64,000 nucleotides of DNA from Bacteroidales bacterium (GTDB taxonomy: Bacteria; Bacteroidota; Bacteroidia; Bacteroidales; P3): positions 62,001-126,000 of the forward strand of contig JAFSPS010000042.1 of NCBI GenBank assembly GCA_017451385.1, given 5' to 3'. This document shows, in pieces, positions 9,346-18,913 of the stretch. The position numbers and the translations under genes are program-made. Positions within the stretch are counted from its first letter, which is position 1, and each line of letters opens with the position of its first letter. The notes beneath the pieces are model-generated. The model did not search any database. It was given only the letters and a program-made list of their open reading frames with translations, and was not told the origin of the DNA.

Positions 9346-9723
9346 TCACGCCCCTTTGTCGATGTTCTTCTTCCTTACGGATAAGACCTTTCTATAATGC
9401 CGTATCGCCTTTGTCACCGTTATTAGCAATCCGATTATGATGATAAGACTTGAAATAAGTGCTGCTGAATACATATCGACTATTTGAACATGGGTAGTTA
9501 AACATATAAACGAGTCTGACATAAGGATTGCATACGCTGTGTATTTTATGTATTTGCAATGATAGACACCCTGCTTTGAAATACATAGGCAAACACACAT
9601 TTCAAAGAGTAGATAATAATCTTGTCTCCATAAGTTTATAGGAAATACAATAGCCATGATATAGCATATTATCAAGTAAAACGCTACAAGTATAATTACA
9701 ATACGGATGACTAATTTATCCAT
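9346..9723 (-). CDS. Small membrane protein, duplicate copy B
   Basis: 125 residues, paralog of the gene at 8825-9202 created by the 521-bp tandem duplication. The N-terminal half (MDKLVIRIVIILVAFYLIIC) and the basic C-terminus are nearly unchanged. Residues 76-97 are replaced by an unrelated hydrophobic segment (TTHVQIVDMYSAALISS). Multi-span membrane location is clear; function is unknown. The upstream copy in transcription order, it may be co-transcribed with copy A. Confidence 0.7.
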   Translation of the reverse strand: MDKLVIRIVIILVAFYLIICYIMAIVFPINLWRQDYYLLFEMCVCLCISKQGVYHCKYIKYTAYAILMSDSFICLTTHVQIVDMYSAALISSLIIIIGLLITVTKAIRHYRKVLSVRKKNIDKGA

Positions 9724-9873
9724 GATATATTATTTCTCTATTTTTCCGCTGCCTTTTGTATCTCGGATAACGACATTATTTGTATTTCACCCCACAACAT
9801 TTAGTAAAGAACAATAGTGTCAGATTTCCGCTCCCTTGTATTTAGCCTAAGAGGAGAGATGCTGCGCGGTGGA

Positions 9874-11244
9874 CTACTGTTCCTGAGTTTTTTTGCGACT
9901 TACAACGAATAGTTGATAGATGATGATGAATAGTGCCGTAAGGCCTTCGGCAACGGGTATTGCCAACCATAGTCCGCGAATGCCTATGATAGATGGCAGC
10001 AGCAAGAAACTGGCAATCATCAGGAATATGCCACGCAGGGAGGTGATGATTACTGCGAGGGTGGAACGCTCAATGCTCTGGCAGTAGCCTACATAGCATA
10101 CGTTGACGGCAAGGAAGAGAAAGCCGCTGGCGTAGAGCGGCAGTCCGTTGCTTGCCAGTGCGTAGGCCTCTGCCTTGTTGTCGAGGAATATGGCGACAAT
10201 GGTATCGGCAAAGAAAATGAAGCACGACATGATGAGGATGCCGCAGAGAAGACTGACGAAGAGGGAGAATCTGAAAGTGTCGCGCGAACGTACTTTGTTG
10301 CCAGTGCCGTGGCTGAAGCTGATGATGGGCTGTGCCGACTGAGAGACGGCGAAGTAAAGCATATAAACCAGAGGAAAGAGATAGCAGATGACGCTGTAGG
10401 CCGCCACGCCGTCGTTGCCGAGGTAGTGCTGGAAAACCAGATTGCCGGTGAGCATCATCACGGAGATGGCAATCTCAGCTACGAGGCTGGGGAGCCCCAT
10501 GCGGCACATATAGCCAATGTTGCGAGACATGAGGCGCAGGCTGGTGGCGGTGGTCTTGATGGGGTAGAGGCTCAGCACACGCGTGCGGCGTGCCATATAG
10601 TATATTACCATAGCCATGCCGGCAATGCCGCCAATGTCGGTGGCAAGAGCAGCGCCGCGAAGCCCCCATTGGCAGGGGAAGATGAATACATAGTCGAGGA
10701 TGCCGTTGACCAGCGAGATGACGATGTTTATCATCATGGCATAGCGTGGTGAGCCGTCGAGGCGGATGGTGAACATGCCTATGTTGCCTACCATGGAGAA
10801 GATGCAGGAGGGCATGAACCACAGGTAGTATTCGCGTGTGATGTCGTAGAGGTCGCCTCGTGCGCCGAGGAGGTGTAGGATGGTGTTGGGGAAGATGTAG
10901 CATGCCATGCTCACGAGGACGGCAGCGAGGAGGCCTGCCGCATAAGCTTGCGAGATATTGATGCGTGCCACCTTAGTGTTGCCGCGAGAGAGGTGTATGG
11001 CGGCGACCACGCTGGCGCCACCGCCTATCATCATGCCTATGCCGTTGATGAGCATCATGATGGGGGCAATGAGGTTGACAGCTGCCAAGCCGTGGCTGCC
11101 TACTCCGTGGCCCACGAAGATGCCGTCGGTGACAATGAATGCCATACTGAACAACATCCCAAAAACTGTCGGGAAGAAAATGCTGGCAAAAAGTTTCTGT
11201 ATGTTGCTGGCACCGAAATCAATACTATCTCGATTATCGTACAT
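9874..11244 (-). CDS. MATE family multidrug/sodium antiporter
   Basis: 456 residues with about 12 hydrophobic segments, the normal size and topology of a MATE exporter in the inner membrane. Family landmarks include a VTDGIFVGHGVGSHGLAAVN segment in helix 1, GGGASVVAAIHLSRGN in helix 3 and, in the second half, PIISFSHGTGN. MATE proteins exchange Na+ or H+ for cationic drugs or metabolites; the substrate here is unknown. A TATCTTTG box on the - strand (11274-11267) lies 22 bp before the start and fits a -7 element, without a convincing -33 element. Confidence 0.9.
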   Translation of the reverse strand: MYDNRDSIDFGASNIQKLFASIFFPTVFGMLFSMAFIVTDGIFVGHGVGSHGLAAVNLIAPIMMLINGIGMMIGGGASVVAAIHLSRGNTKVARINISQAYAAGLLAAVLVSMACYIFPNTILHLLGARGDLYDITREYYLWFMPSCIFSMVGNIGMFTIRLDGSPRYAMMINIVISLVNGILDYVFIFPCQWGLRGAALATDIGGIAGMAMVIYYMARRTRVLSLYPIKTTATSLRLMSRNIGYMCRMGLPSLVAEIAISVMMLTGNLVFQHYLGNDGVAAYSVICYLFPLVYMLYFAVSQSAQPIISFSHGTGNKVRSRDTFRFSLFVSLLCGILIMSCFIFFADTIVAIFLDNKAEAYALASNGLPLYASGFLFLAVNVCYVGYCQSIERSTLAVIITSLRGIFLMIASFLLLPSIIGIRGLWLAIPVAEGLTALFIIIYQLFVVSRKKTQEQ

Positions 11245-11388
11245 TAACTTCTTTTTTTAGAAACTGCAAAGATATGAAAATATAGAGAACCTAAATAAAA
11301 CGTTGTTACACAAAAAAACCTATGAGGTTGAGGATGTGTCAATAAGGTTGAAAAACAGTAGTTTGGCTGTGCTTGCGGTTCTCAGCCC

Positions 11389-11417
11389 TTTGATATTAAA
11401 TTATTTTTGTATCTTTG
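11389..11417 (+). promoter_or_regulatory. Bacteroidetes-type promoter for the M28-like gene
   Basis: TTTG at 11389-11392 and TATCTTTG at 11410-11417, 17 bp apart, match the Bacteroidetes -33/-7 pattern (TTTG, TAnnTTTG) with slightly short spacing. It lies 80 bp before the ATG at 11498. The 253-bp gap between the MATE gene and this one holds divergent promoters and no other gene. Confidence 0.6.
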
Positions 11418-11497
11418 TTCGTTTTAGTATGCGTGTGGTGTGCTTACTAAATAGTTTATTGTCACAATGATAAAAACCGATAAGAAGTAGATAAGGC

Positions 11498-12979
11498 ATG
11501 AAAACAATAAGAGTTATAGTGTTATCGCTACTCGTGTCCTTCGCCGGAGTGATGAAGGCTCAGGAGGCTTCAGTGGATACGATAATGAAGCATATACGCT
11601 ATCTGTCGTCATCGCGTTGTGAGGGGCGTATGGCTGGCACTGATGGCTACGACCGTGCGGTGCAGTATGCCGTTGGTGTTCTTGAGTCGTATGGCGTGAA
11701 GCCGTATTATGAGGATTGGGAGAGCGATTTTTTCACGGTGGAGCGTAATGTTGTGGAGAATGCGCGCATGAGCACTTATTTCCCCAGTGACAAGGCACAG
11801 AAGGATTATGTGCTTGGCAAGGACTTTGCCTGTGCAAGCATGACGGGACGCGGATATGCCGATGCTCCTGTTGTTTTTTGTGGCTATGGTATTGACAATG
11901 CCATCTATGACGAATATGCGAAAGTGGATGCTCGGGGGAAAATAGTGCTGGTGATGACTGGTGTGCCGGACCACCTCCCGCAGAGTGTCAGCGAGCGTTA
12001 CTCTACGCTGCGTGACAAGGCGCGTGTGGCGCAGTCGCATGGTGCTGTGGCTATGGTGGCAATCAATATGTCTGACCGGTGCCGTGCTACGGAGGTACAG
12101 AATTTCGCATACGTTGGCGAGGGTCCCCAGATGCTTACTTTCCCCATCTTGCAGGCTACGCGATGGACGGGCAATGCCATCCTTGCCGATGAACGCATCA
12201 CGCTCGACTCGGTGCTTTCGATGATGGAGCTGTTTCACCGTCCTTGTTCGTTCCTGCTCGACAAGCGTATCTCGCTCGATGTCAATGCCACATACAACCC
12301 CGCCGCCGAGACAGGCAATGTCGTGGGTATTTTGGAGAGTAGCGACCCGCGTCTGCGCCGCGAGATTATTGTGGTAGGAGCCAGCATGGACCATGTGGGC
12401 ATGCAGGGGCAGACCTGCTTGTTCCCCGGAGCCGACAACACAACGGGTGTGGCAGCCCTGCTGGAAACGGCACGTCTGCTCTCGCAGGTGAAAGATTGGA
12501 TGGGACGCAGCGTTGTGTTCGTCATTTTTGGTGGCGGCGAGCATCATCATGCCGGTGCCGACGTCTTCTTGCGCAACTTCCCCAAGCTGGAATGGGTTGA
12601 CGCATTCCTGAACATAGAGAAGGTGGGTAGTGGCGACAGCATCGCCTTGATGGGGGCCAAACGATTCCCCTTGTTGCATGGCATCGCACTGCATGCTGAC
12701 AGCATCTATACGGGCTATGCCAAACACGACTTGTCGGCTATGCCGCAGGCCGAAGCGATAGACTTTACGCGCATAGGCATTCCGTCGCTCAGCTTCTGCA
12801 CCACAAATGGCCGTCGCTACAACCATGTGCCGAGCGATATGGCGGAGAACATAGACCGCCGTATGGTGGCACGTGTTGCAACACTGTTCTACCACACTCT
12901 TGCCCAGCTGTGCAATGGCGACTATCAGGGGCGTTCGGAGGACCTGCGCTACGAGAGGCCTGCGCCCAAGACGAAATAA
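11498..12979 (+). CDS. Secreted M28-family peptidase-like protein, probably inactive
   Basis: 493 residues with a Sec signal peptide (MKTIRVIVLSLLVSFAGVMKAQ), a PA-type insert around residues 85-250 and an M28 aminopeptidase fold in the C-terminal half. M28 enzymes bind two zinc ions. Here the usual GAHxD is GASMD (Ser296), GADDN is shortened to GADNT (313-315), the catalytic EE is EH (348-349) and the later Asp is Glu374. Only the C-terminal His (YNHVPSD) remains typical. This suggests a pseudopeptidase or an altered metal site. It is periplasmic or surface exposed. Confidence 0.8.
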   Translation: MKTIRVIVLSLLVSFAGVMKAQEASVDTIMKHIRYLSSSRCEGRMAGTDGYDRAVQYAVGVLESYGVKPYYEDWESDFFTVERNVVENARMSTYFPSDKAQKDYVLGKDFACASMTGRGYADAPVVFCGYGIDNAIYDEYAKVDARGKIVLVMTGVPDHLPQSVSERYSTLRDKARVAQSHGAVAMVAINMSDRCRATEVQNFAYVGEGPQMLTFPILQATRWTGNAILADERITLDSVLSMMELFHRPCSFLLDKRISLDVNATYNPAAETGNVVGILESSDPRLRREIIVVGASMDHVGMQGQTCLFPGADNTTGVAALLETARLLSQVKDWMGRSVVFVIFGGGEHHHAGADVFLRNFPKLEWVDAFLNIEKVGSGDSIALMGAKRFPLLHGIALHADSIYTGYAKHDLSAMPQAEAIDFTRIGIPSLSFCTTNGRRYNHVPSDMAENIDRRMVARVATLFYHTLAQLCNGDYQGRSEDLRYERPAPKTK

Positions 12980-13023
12980 ACAACCGCTCATCGTTCTTAC
13001 CGTTTCTTTAGAAAAACACTAAA

Positions 13024-13764
13024 ATGTTCACACTGTATAAAAAAGAGCTCTCGTCATTCTTCACCTCACTGATAGGCTACCTTACTATTGTTGTCTTTCT
13101 TGTTCTGTCGGGACTGATGATGTGGGTCTTTCGCTCCGACTTCAATATCCTCGACTATGGCTATGCCGATATGAACGGTTTCTTCCTGATTGCCCCGTTC
13201 CTATACCTTTTCCTAATCCCTGCTATCACGATGAGGATGATAGCCGAGGAGAAGAAGAATGGCACGATGGAGTTGCTGCTCACCAAGCCGATGAGTGAGA
13301 CGATGATGATATGTGCAAAGTTTCTGGCAGGAGTGACCCTTGTGCTAATCTCGCTGCTACCTACGTTGGTGACCTATTTTAGCGTCTATGCCCTTGGCGA
13401 TCCTGTGGGCAATATAGACAGTGGTAGCGTCATGGGTTCGTATGTAGGCTTGTTGCTGCTGGGAGCCTCGTTTGTTGCCATAGGCTTGTTCTCCAGTGCG
13501 TTGACCAATAATCAGATTGTGGCGTTCATCCTCGCTGCGGTTCTCTGTGCTTTCGGCTATCTGGGATTTGAGTCGCTCTATCACATGGAGATATTCGGCG
13601 GACGTGCCGACCTATTCGTTAAGTCGTTGGGAATGCGTCACCATTTCGAATCCATTAGTCGCGGCGTTATTGACTCGCGCGATGTGATATATTATCTTAG
13701 CGTGATGGTTGTCTTCGTGCTCTTCACGCGCATAGTGTTGCAGAGCCGTAAATGGCAGAAGTAG
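13024..13764 (+). CDS. gldF: ABC transporter permease, GldF-like
   Basis: 246 residues with six hydrophobic spans and the conserved MIAEEKKNGTMELLLTKPMS loop of ABC-2 permeases. GldF is the membrane partner of GldG in the Gld ABC complex known from gliding Flavobacteria; non-gliding Bacteroidales keep it for an unknown envelope function. The gldG-like gene follows by 49 bp. The ATPase partner GldA is not in the window. The symbol is given by homology; gliding should not be inferred. Confidence 0.8.
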   Translation: MFTLYKKELSSFFTSLIGYLTIVVFLVLSGLMMWVFRSDFNILDYGYADMNGFFLIAPFLYLFLIPAITMRMIAEEKKNGTMELLLTKPMSETMMICAKFLAGVTLVLISLLPTLVTYFSVYALGDPVGNIDSGSVMGSYVGLLLLGASFVAIGLFSSALTNNQIVAFILAAVLCAFGYLGFESLYHMEIFGGRADLFVKSLGMRHHFESISRGVIDSRDVIYYLSVMVVFVLFTRIVLQSRKWQK

Positions 13765-13813
13765 TGCTGAATGGTGAGAAAAGAACAGAGAAAAGTGAGA
13801 ATAGATAACATGT

Positions 13814-15592
13814 ATGAGAATGAAACTCTTGAAACTAAATAAGACTACAGGTAACCGCAAGAAGCGCAGCCAGCGACGCAGCGATTGGCTTGAGTTGGTG
13901 GCTGGCTTGCTCATTGTCGTGTTTCTTAACATTATAGGGCAATATCTGTTTGTGCGTGCCGACCTCACTGCCGAACGCCGCTACACGCTGTCGGATGCCA
14001 CCAAGCAGCTGCTCGGCACCTTGGACGAGCCGGTACTTTTCCGCGTATATCTGGAGGGTGATTTTCCTGCCGACTTCAAGCGTCTGCAGAACGAGACAAA
14101 GGAGATGCTCAACCAATTTCGTGCCTATAGCAGCTATGTTGATTACGAATTTGTTGACCCCAACAATTTCAGTAGCGACGAGGACCGTCGCACCTTCTAC
14201 GACAAGCTGATGCGCAAGGGCATACAACCCACGCAGATACAGGTGCGCAACTCCGGAGGTATCTCTACGCAGGTGCTTGTGCCTGCTGCCGATGTGATGT
14301 ACAAAGGGCGCGAAACATCCATACAGTTGTTGCAAAACCAGAAATATGTGGCAGAAGACGAACTGCTTAATAACTCTATCCAGAGCCTTGAATATGTGTT
14401 GAGTAGCTCTATCCGAGAGCTTACGCGCGGCATCAGTCCAACCATCGGTTTCGTTACAGGTCATGGCGAATTGGAAGGAGGTGTGCTGTATGATATACAG
14501 ATGGCCCTGCAGGAACGTTACAGCCTTGAGTATGTAAACATCGACGGCAATATCAACGCCCTCACGGCGCGCGAGCCCAGAAAAAGCGACAGCACGCAGT
14601 ATCGTTTTTACAACAAATATGACCTGCTCATCGTTGCCAAGCCGCGCAAGGCTTTTGACGACCGCGACCTTTATATCCTCGACCAATATGTGATGTATGG
14701 AGGCAAGGTGCTGTGGTTTATAGACAATATGGATGCCGACCTCGACAGCCTCGCCCATAGGGGGCAGATGCTCTCCACGCGCTTGCCGCTCAATCTCGAA
14801 GATATGCTTTTCAACTATGGAGTGCGCATCAATGCCGACCTTGTGCAGGACATTCGTTGTCGCCCTATCCCCATGACAGTGGGTATGGTAGGCGACAAGC
14901 CTCAGATACAGTTCTGTCCGTGGTTCTATTTCCCTGAAGTGGCACCAGCCACGCAGCACCCCATTGTCAGAAATCTTGACTTGATAAAATGTGATTTCTG
15001 CAGTAGTATAGACCTTATAGACAACGACATCAGCAAGACCGTCTTGCTTGCCACCTCGGAATATTCGCGTGTGAAGAACGCTCCAGTGCTTGTTGACCTC
15101 AACGAGGCAAAGGTAGATGTTGCCAATATTGACCAGCGTCTTTTTGGTCGTAGCAATGTGCCTGTGGCGGTCCTTTTGGAAGGAGCGTTCCGCTCTGTCT
15201 ATCGTGGCCGGCTGACGCCGCAGTTCACTGAGTTGCCTGCTATGGGCTACCGTAGTGAGGGCGAGGAGACTAAGATGATTGTGGTGTCCGATGGCGACGT
15301 CATCCGCAACAGATACAACAGTCAGGAGGGTACGGGCTTTCCGGTAGGCTACGACCACTACACACAGACCATATATGCTAATAAGTCGTTCATCCTTAAT
15401 GCTGTCGATTATCTGACGGGTGGCGAGGGTTTTATAGCCTCACGTTCGCGCGATGTCAAGATGCGAAAACTCGACGTGATGAAGGTGAAAGAACAGCGTA
15501 CGCTCTATCAGGTCTTCAATATCGTGCTACCGTCACTACTCATCCTGCTGGTGGGTGTGGTGATAGTGGTGCTGAGGAGGCGAAGATTCTAA
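13814..15592 (+). CDS. gldG: GldG-like ABC substrate-binding/auxiliary protein
   Basis: 592 residues. A membrane anchor lies near residues 25-45, then a long extracytoplasmic region with the ABC_transp_aux features (RYTLSDATKQLLGTLDEPV, DLLIVAKPRKAF), and a second span at 570-588 followed by RRRRF. This is the GldG architecture, which partners the GldF permease upstream. The start ATG (13814) is preceded by a short A-rich stretch; an ATG at 13820 is an alternative. Confidence 0.8.
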   Translation: MRMKLLKLNKTTGNRKKRSQRRSDWLELVAGLLIVVFLNIIGQYLFVRADLTAERRYTLSDATKQLLGTLDEPVLFRVYLEGDFPADFKRLQNETKEMLNQFRAYSSYVDYEFVDPNNFSSDEDRRTFYDKLMRKGIQPTQIQVRNSGGISTQVLVPAADVMYKGRETSIQLLQNQKYVAEDELLNNSIQSLEYVLSSSIRELTRGISPTIGFVTGHGELEGGVLYDIQMALQERYSLEYVNIDGNINALTAREPRKSDSTQYRFYNKYDLLIVAKPRKAFDDRDLYILDQYVMYGGKVLWFIDNMDADLDSLAHRGQMLSTRLPLNLEDMLFNYGVRINADLVQDIRCRPIPMTVGMVGDKPQIQFCPWFYFPEVAPATQHPIVRNLDLIKCDFCSSIDLIDNDISKTVLLATSEYSRVKNAPVLVDLNEAKVDVANIDQRLFGRSNVPVAVLLEGAFRSVYRGRLTPQFTELPAMGYRSEGEETKMIVVSDGDVIRNRYNSQEGTGFPVGYDHYTQTIYANKSFILNAVDYLTGGEGFIASRSRDVKMRKLDVMKVKEQRTLYQVFNIVLPSLLILLVGVVIVVLRRRRF

Positions 15593-15641
15593 AATTGATA
15601 AAAACTGATAATAGTAACTGTTGCAAAACTAAAAACTAACT

Positions 15642-16724
15642 ATGGCGTTAAGCAGAAAAACTAAAAACTGGATAATAATACTTGCGGTGCTCGTTGTGGG
15701 CGTTGTGGCACTTATGATATGGCGCAGCGGTTCGCGAGGTGCCACTTTTAAGCAGGACTTCCATGTGGAGGATATTGATGCAGTAAGCAAGATATACATG
15801 GTGGACAAGAACAACCATGAGGTGTTGCTCACGCGCAGCATCACTGAGTCAGGCGATACGATGTGGGTGGTGGATGGAGAATATGAGGCCAGTGAGCCTA
15901 TGGTTGACATGCTGCTTGATGTGGTGCACACCATGCGCATACGTAGTGCGGTGAACAAGAATGCCGTGCCCAATGTGATAAAGGATTTGGCTGGCAGCAG
16001 CGTGAAGGTAGAAGTCTATAAGACGGAGCCTTTGATAAATTGGTTTGGTGGCAGCCTGCGTCTCTTCACGCGAGAGCATCTCGCCACCACCTATTTTGTA
16101 GGCCGCGAGACGCAGGACCAGATGGCTTCCTACATGTTTCGCGAAGGCGACAAAGTGCCATACGTCATCCATATACCTCATTTCCGAGGCTACCTTACGC
16201 CGACTTTCTCCACCTCGCCCTACACATGGCGAAGCCACCGCATAGTAGCTCTCGATGTGAAGCAGATAGAACGTGTGGAGTTAAGTATCCTTGCTGCTCC
16301 CGAAGAGAGTTTTGCCGTCTATCGTGATGGCGAGACATTCTCCATGGAGCTGACTTCGCAGCATGAGGCACTTCCATATTTCGATACGGCGCGTGTAGCG
16401 CAGATGCTTATCTCTATGCGTAACCTTAACTTCGACGAGTATGCCGCCGTGGTGCCAAATTCCAATATGGACACTTCGTTTCGCGAGGGGCCACGCAACG
16501 TGTTGCGTATCACCGATACGGCGGGCAATGTCAGCGAGGTCAAGACCTACATCAAGTACACCAATCCTGACGATGCCAAGTTGATGGACAATCCAGAGAA
16601 TTTCAGTGAATTTGACATCGACAGGCTCTACGCCATTGTTAATAACCGTGACACCGTGCTGCTGCAATACTATGTGTTTGACAATATCCTGCAGCCGGCA
16701 TCCTTCTTTATTGGTAAACAATGA
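15642..16724 (+). CDS. DUF4340 domain-containing protein
   Basis: 360 residues with one N-terminal span (WIIILAVLVVGVVALMIW) and a long periplasmic beta-rich domain. DUF4340 proteins regularly follow GldG-type genes and are thought to belong to the same ABC assembly. The stop overlaps the surE start (ATGA, 16721-16724), so the genes are translationally coupled. No catalytic motif is visible; its role in the complex is inferred from position. Confidence 0.8.
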   Translation: MALSRKTKNWIIILAVLVVGVVALMIWRSGSRGATFKQDFHVEDIDAVSKIYMVDKNNHEVLLTRSITESGDTMWVVDGEYEASEPMVDMLLDVVHTMRIRSAVNKNAVPNVIKDLAGSSVKVEVYKTEPLINWFGGSLRLFTREHLATTYFVGRETQDQMASYMFREGDKVPYVIHIPHFRGYLTPTFSTSPYTWRSHRIVALDVKQIERVELSILAAPEESFAVYRDGETFSMELTSQHEALPYFDTARVAQMLISMRNLNFDEYAAVVPNSNMDTSFREGPRNVLRITDTAGNVSEVKTYIKYTNPDDAKLMDNPENFSEFDIDRLYAIVNNRDTVLLQYYVFDNILQPASFFIGKQ

Positions 16725-17488
16725 GCGAGAGACCTCTGATACTGATAACCAACGATGACGGCTATGCTGCCAAGGGGCTTCGCGTCTTGATGGAGTGTGC
16801 TGCGGACTATGGCGATGTCGTCGTGATGGCTCCGGACCGCAATGCGTCGGGGCTCAGTCATTCTTTCACTTCGGGCAGGCCGTTGCGCGTCAATGATATT
16901 GAACGACGAGAGGGCGTAGTGGCCTATTCGTGCGACGGGACTCCTGTGGATTGCGTCAAACTTGCAATAGAGCATTTCTGCAGCCGAAAGCCTGCCGTTG
17001 TCCTCTCTGGCATCAATCATGGCAGCAACAGCTCTGTCAATGTGCTGTATAGCGGCACTATGGGGGCTGTGATAGAGGCCTCCACCTACGGTTTCAATGC
17101 TATAGGCTTCTCCTTGACAGACCACGCCAAAGATGCTAACTTCGACTATTGCGTGCCGTATATCAGGCAGATACTCTCTACCACCCTCGCCAACGGGCTT
17201 CCCGAAGGGGTGTCGCTCAATGTGAATTTTCCTATAGGGCAGATAAATGGACTCAGGGTATGTCATGAAGCTAAAGCACATTGGGCTGACAGTTTTGAGC
17301 ACCGTGTGGACCCTTATGGCAGGTCATACTGGTGGCTGACAGGTCGTTTTATATGCGACGACGACAACCCCGACACCGACGAGCGTGCGCTGGCCGAGGG
17401 CTATGCTTCCGTGGTGCCCACGCAGCCTGACTATACGAGCTATGAAGCTCTGCCACTGCTGAAGAAGATTTATGGTGTGGACCGCTAA
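16721..17488 (+). CDS. surE: 5'/3'-nucleotidase SurE
   Basis: 255 residues, family length. The N-terminal ILITNDDGYAAKGLRVL holds the metal-binding Asp pair (residues 12-13), followed by VMAPDRNASGLSHSFT and SGINHGSNSSVNVLYSGTMG, the other metal and phosphate-binding loops. SurE dephosphorylates nucleoside monophosphates in the cytoplasm and is linked to stationary-phase survival. It sits between DUF4340 and a small membrane protein in an overlapping operon. Confidence 0.94.
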   Translation: MSERPLILITNDDGYAAKGLRVLMECAADYGDVVVMAPDRNASGLSHSFTSGRPLRVNDIERREGVVAYSCDGTPVDCVKLAIEHFCSRKPAVVLSGINHGSNSSVNVLYSGTMGAVIEASTYGFNAIGFSLTDHAKDANFDYCVPYIRQILSTTLANGLPEGVSLNVNFPIGQINGLRVCHEAKAHWADSFEHRVDPYGRSYWWLTGRFICDDDNPDTDERALAEGYASVVPTQPDYTSYEALPLLKKIYGVDR

Positions 17489-17495
17489 ACGAGCT

Positions 17496-17792
17496 ATGAA
17501 GATGACAGTGAAGCAGTTTTTTCAACAAGACAAGGCTATGGTTGGCGTGGTGGCGGTAGTAGCATCGGAGTTGCTGGCCGTGGTGCTGCTTACTGTTGTC
17601 TTGCTGATAGTGGGCGAGTCGCCGATGGCGCATATCCGATGGTATGCTGGCGTGGCGGTGCCTGCGCTGCTGGTGGTCCGTGCCTATGCCAAATACCGTG
17701 ACGCGTTGAGTGCTACGAAAGGAGCTATTGTAGCGCTGGCGGTAACCTTTGTATTGTTCATGTTGTTCCTCATCAAGACCAAGACGATATGA
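17496..17792 (+). CDS. Small three-span membrane protein
   Basis: 98 residues from the ATG at 17496; an upstream ATG at 17472 in the same frame would overlap surE by 17 bp. Three hydrophobic spans (around VVAVVASELLAVVLLTVVLL, YAGVAVPALLVV and IVALAVTFVLFMLFLI) and short basic loops are visible. The stop overlaps the lpxB start (ATGA at 17789). The position just before lpxB suggests an envelope function, but the family is not recognised. Confidence 0.7.
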   Translation: MKMTVKQFFQQDKAMVGVVAVVASELLAVVLLTVVLLIVGESPMAHIRWYAGVAVPALLVVRAYAKYRDALSATKGAIVALAVTFVLFMLFLIKTKTI

Positions 17793-18913
17793 AATACTAC
17801 ATCATAGCTGGCGAAGCCTCCGGCGATTTGCACGGAGCAAACTTGATGAGGGCGTTGATGGCGCGCGACCCTTCTGCCGACATACGTTTCTGGGGTGGAG
17901 ATGCAATGGCAGCCGTGGGAGGCACACAGGTACGTCATATTCGTGATTTGGCCATCATGGGTTTCGTAGAGGTTGCCATGCACCTGCGCACAGTGTTAGG
18001 CAACTTGTCGTTCTGCAAGCAAGACATACGGCAGTTTGCACCGGATGCTATAATATATATTGATTATCCAGGGTTCAACCTCAAAATAGCCGGCTGGGCG
18101 CACCAGCAAGGTTTTCGCAACTACCATTATATCTCGCCTCAGTTGTGGGCATGGAAGAAGGGACGAATAAAAACCATGCGTCGCAACCTCGACGGATTAT
18201 ACTACATTCTGCCCTTCGAGCAGCAGTTTTATGCTGCCAACGACATGCCTCAGGCCTACTATGTAGGTCATCCGTTGCTGGATGCCGTGATGCAGATTGC
18301 CGACGAGCAGGGCGAGCCGCTCTTCCACGACGAGCGGCCTATCATAGCCATGCTGCCCGGAAGCAGGCGCATGGAGTTGAAGAACATGATGCCGGTGATG
18401 CTGCGCACGGCGGCACGTCATCCGGAATACCATTTTGTCGTTGCAGGTATGAGCCTGTTGGGCGCAGCACGCTATCGCGAATACCTGTCGCATGCCAGTG
18501 CCAACGTCTCCATAGTATATGACAAGACCTATGCTTTGCTCTCGCAAGCCCATGCGGCACTGATATGTTCGGGTACTGCCACCTTGGAGACGGCGCTGTT
18601 CAATGTGCCGCAGGTGGTGTGCTATGCTGGCAATGCGCTTTCGTATGCCATAGCGCGTGCCGTGGTGGGAAAACGGATAAAATACATCTCGTTGGTCAAC
18701 TTGATAGCCGACAGACCTATCCTAGTAGAGCTACTGCAGGGCGACCTCAACGACAGCCGTTTGGAACAGGAATTTGTCAAGATAACGGCAGACGAGGGCT
18801 ATCGGGCTGAAATGTTGTCAGGATATGACGAGGTGCGTTCGCTGCTTGGCGGTGGAGGTGCGTCAGACCGTACGGCGCAGATGATAATAGACGATGTTAA
18901 TTCAAAACAATGA
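17789..18913 (+). CDS. lpxB: Lipid-A-disaccharide synthase
   Basis: 374 residues. LpxB joins UDP-2,3-diacylglucosamine with lipid X to form the lipid A disaccharide at the inner face of the membrane (GT19). The N-terminal YYIIAGEASGDLHGANLM, the central YYISPQLWAWKKGRIKTM and the LPGSRRMELKNMMPVML loop are all family signatures. Overlaps of 4 bp link it to both neighbours, so its expression is tied to surE and the SpoIID gene. Confidence 0.95.
   Translation: MKYYIIAGEASGDLHGANLMRALMARDPSADIRFWGGDAMAAVGGTQVRHIRDLAIMGFVEVAMHLRTVLGNLSFCKQDIRQFAPDAIIYIDYPGFNLKIAGWAHQQGFRNYHYISPQLWAWKKGRIKTMRRNLDGLYYILPFEQQFYAANDMPQAYYVGHPLLDAVMQIADEQGEPLFHDERPIIAMLPGSRRMELKNMMPVMLRTAARHPEYHFVVAGMSLLGAARYREYLSHASANVSIVYDKTYALLSQAHAALICSGTATLETALFNVPQVVCYAGNALSYAIARAVVGKRIKYISLVNLIADRPILVELLQGDLNDSRLEQEFVKITADEGYRAEMLSGYDEVRSLLGGGGASDRTAQMIIDDVNSKQ

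Larger units (their letters stand above)
8744..9759. repeat. Tandem duplication, about 495-bp copies at 521-bp period
   Basis: Copy 1 (8744-9238) and copy 2 (9265-9759) each contain one 125-residue - strand gene plus its downstream flank. Both begin with GTAGTTTCAACTAC (copy 2 has one change), itself a 6-2-6 inverted repeat, and share the flank AAGTGCGACAAAGTAGTGC almost base for base. The two copies differ mainly in the middle of the gene. This is a recent gene duplication with localised divergence. Confidence 0.9.
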
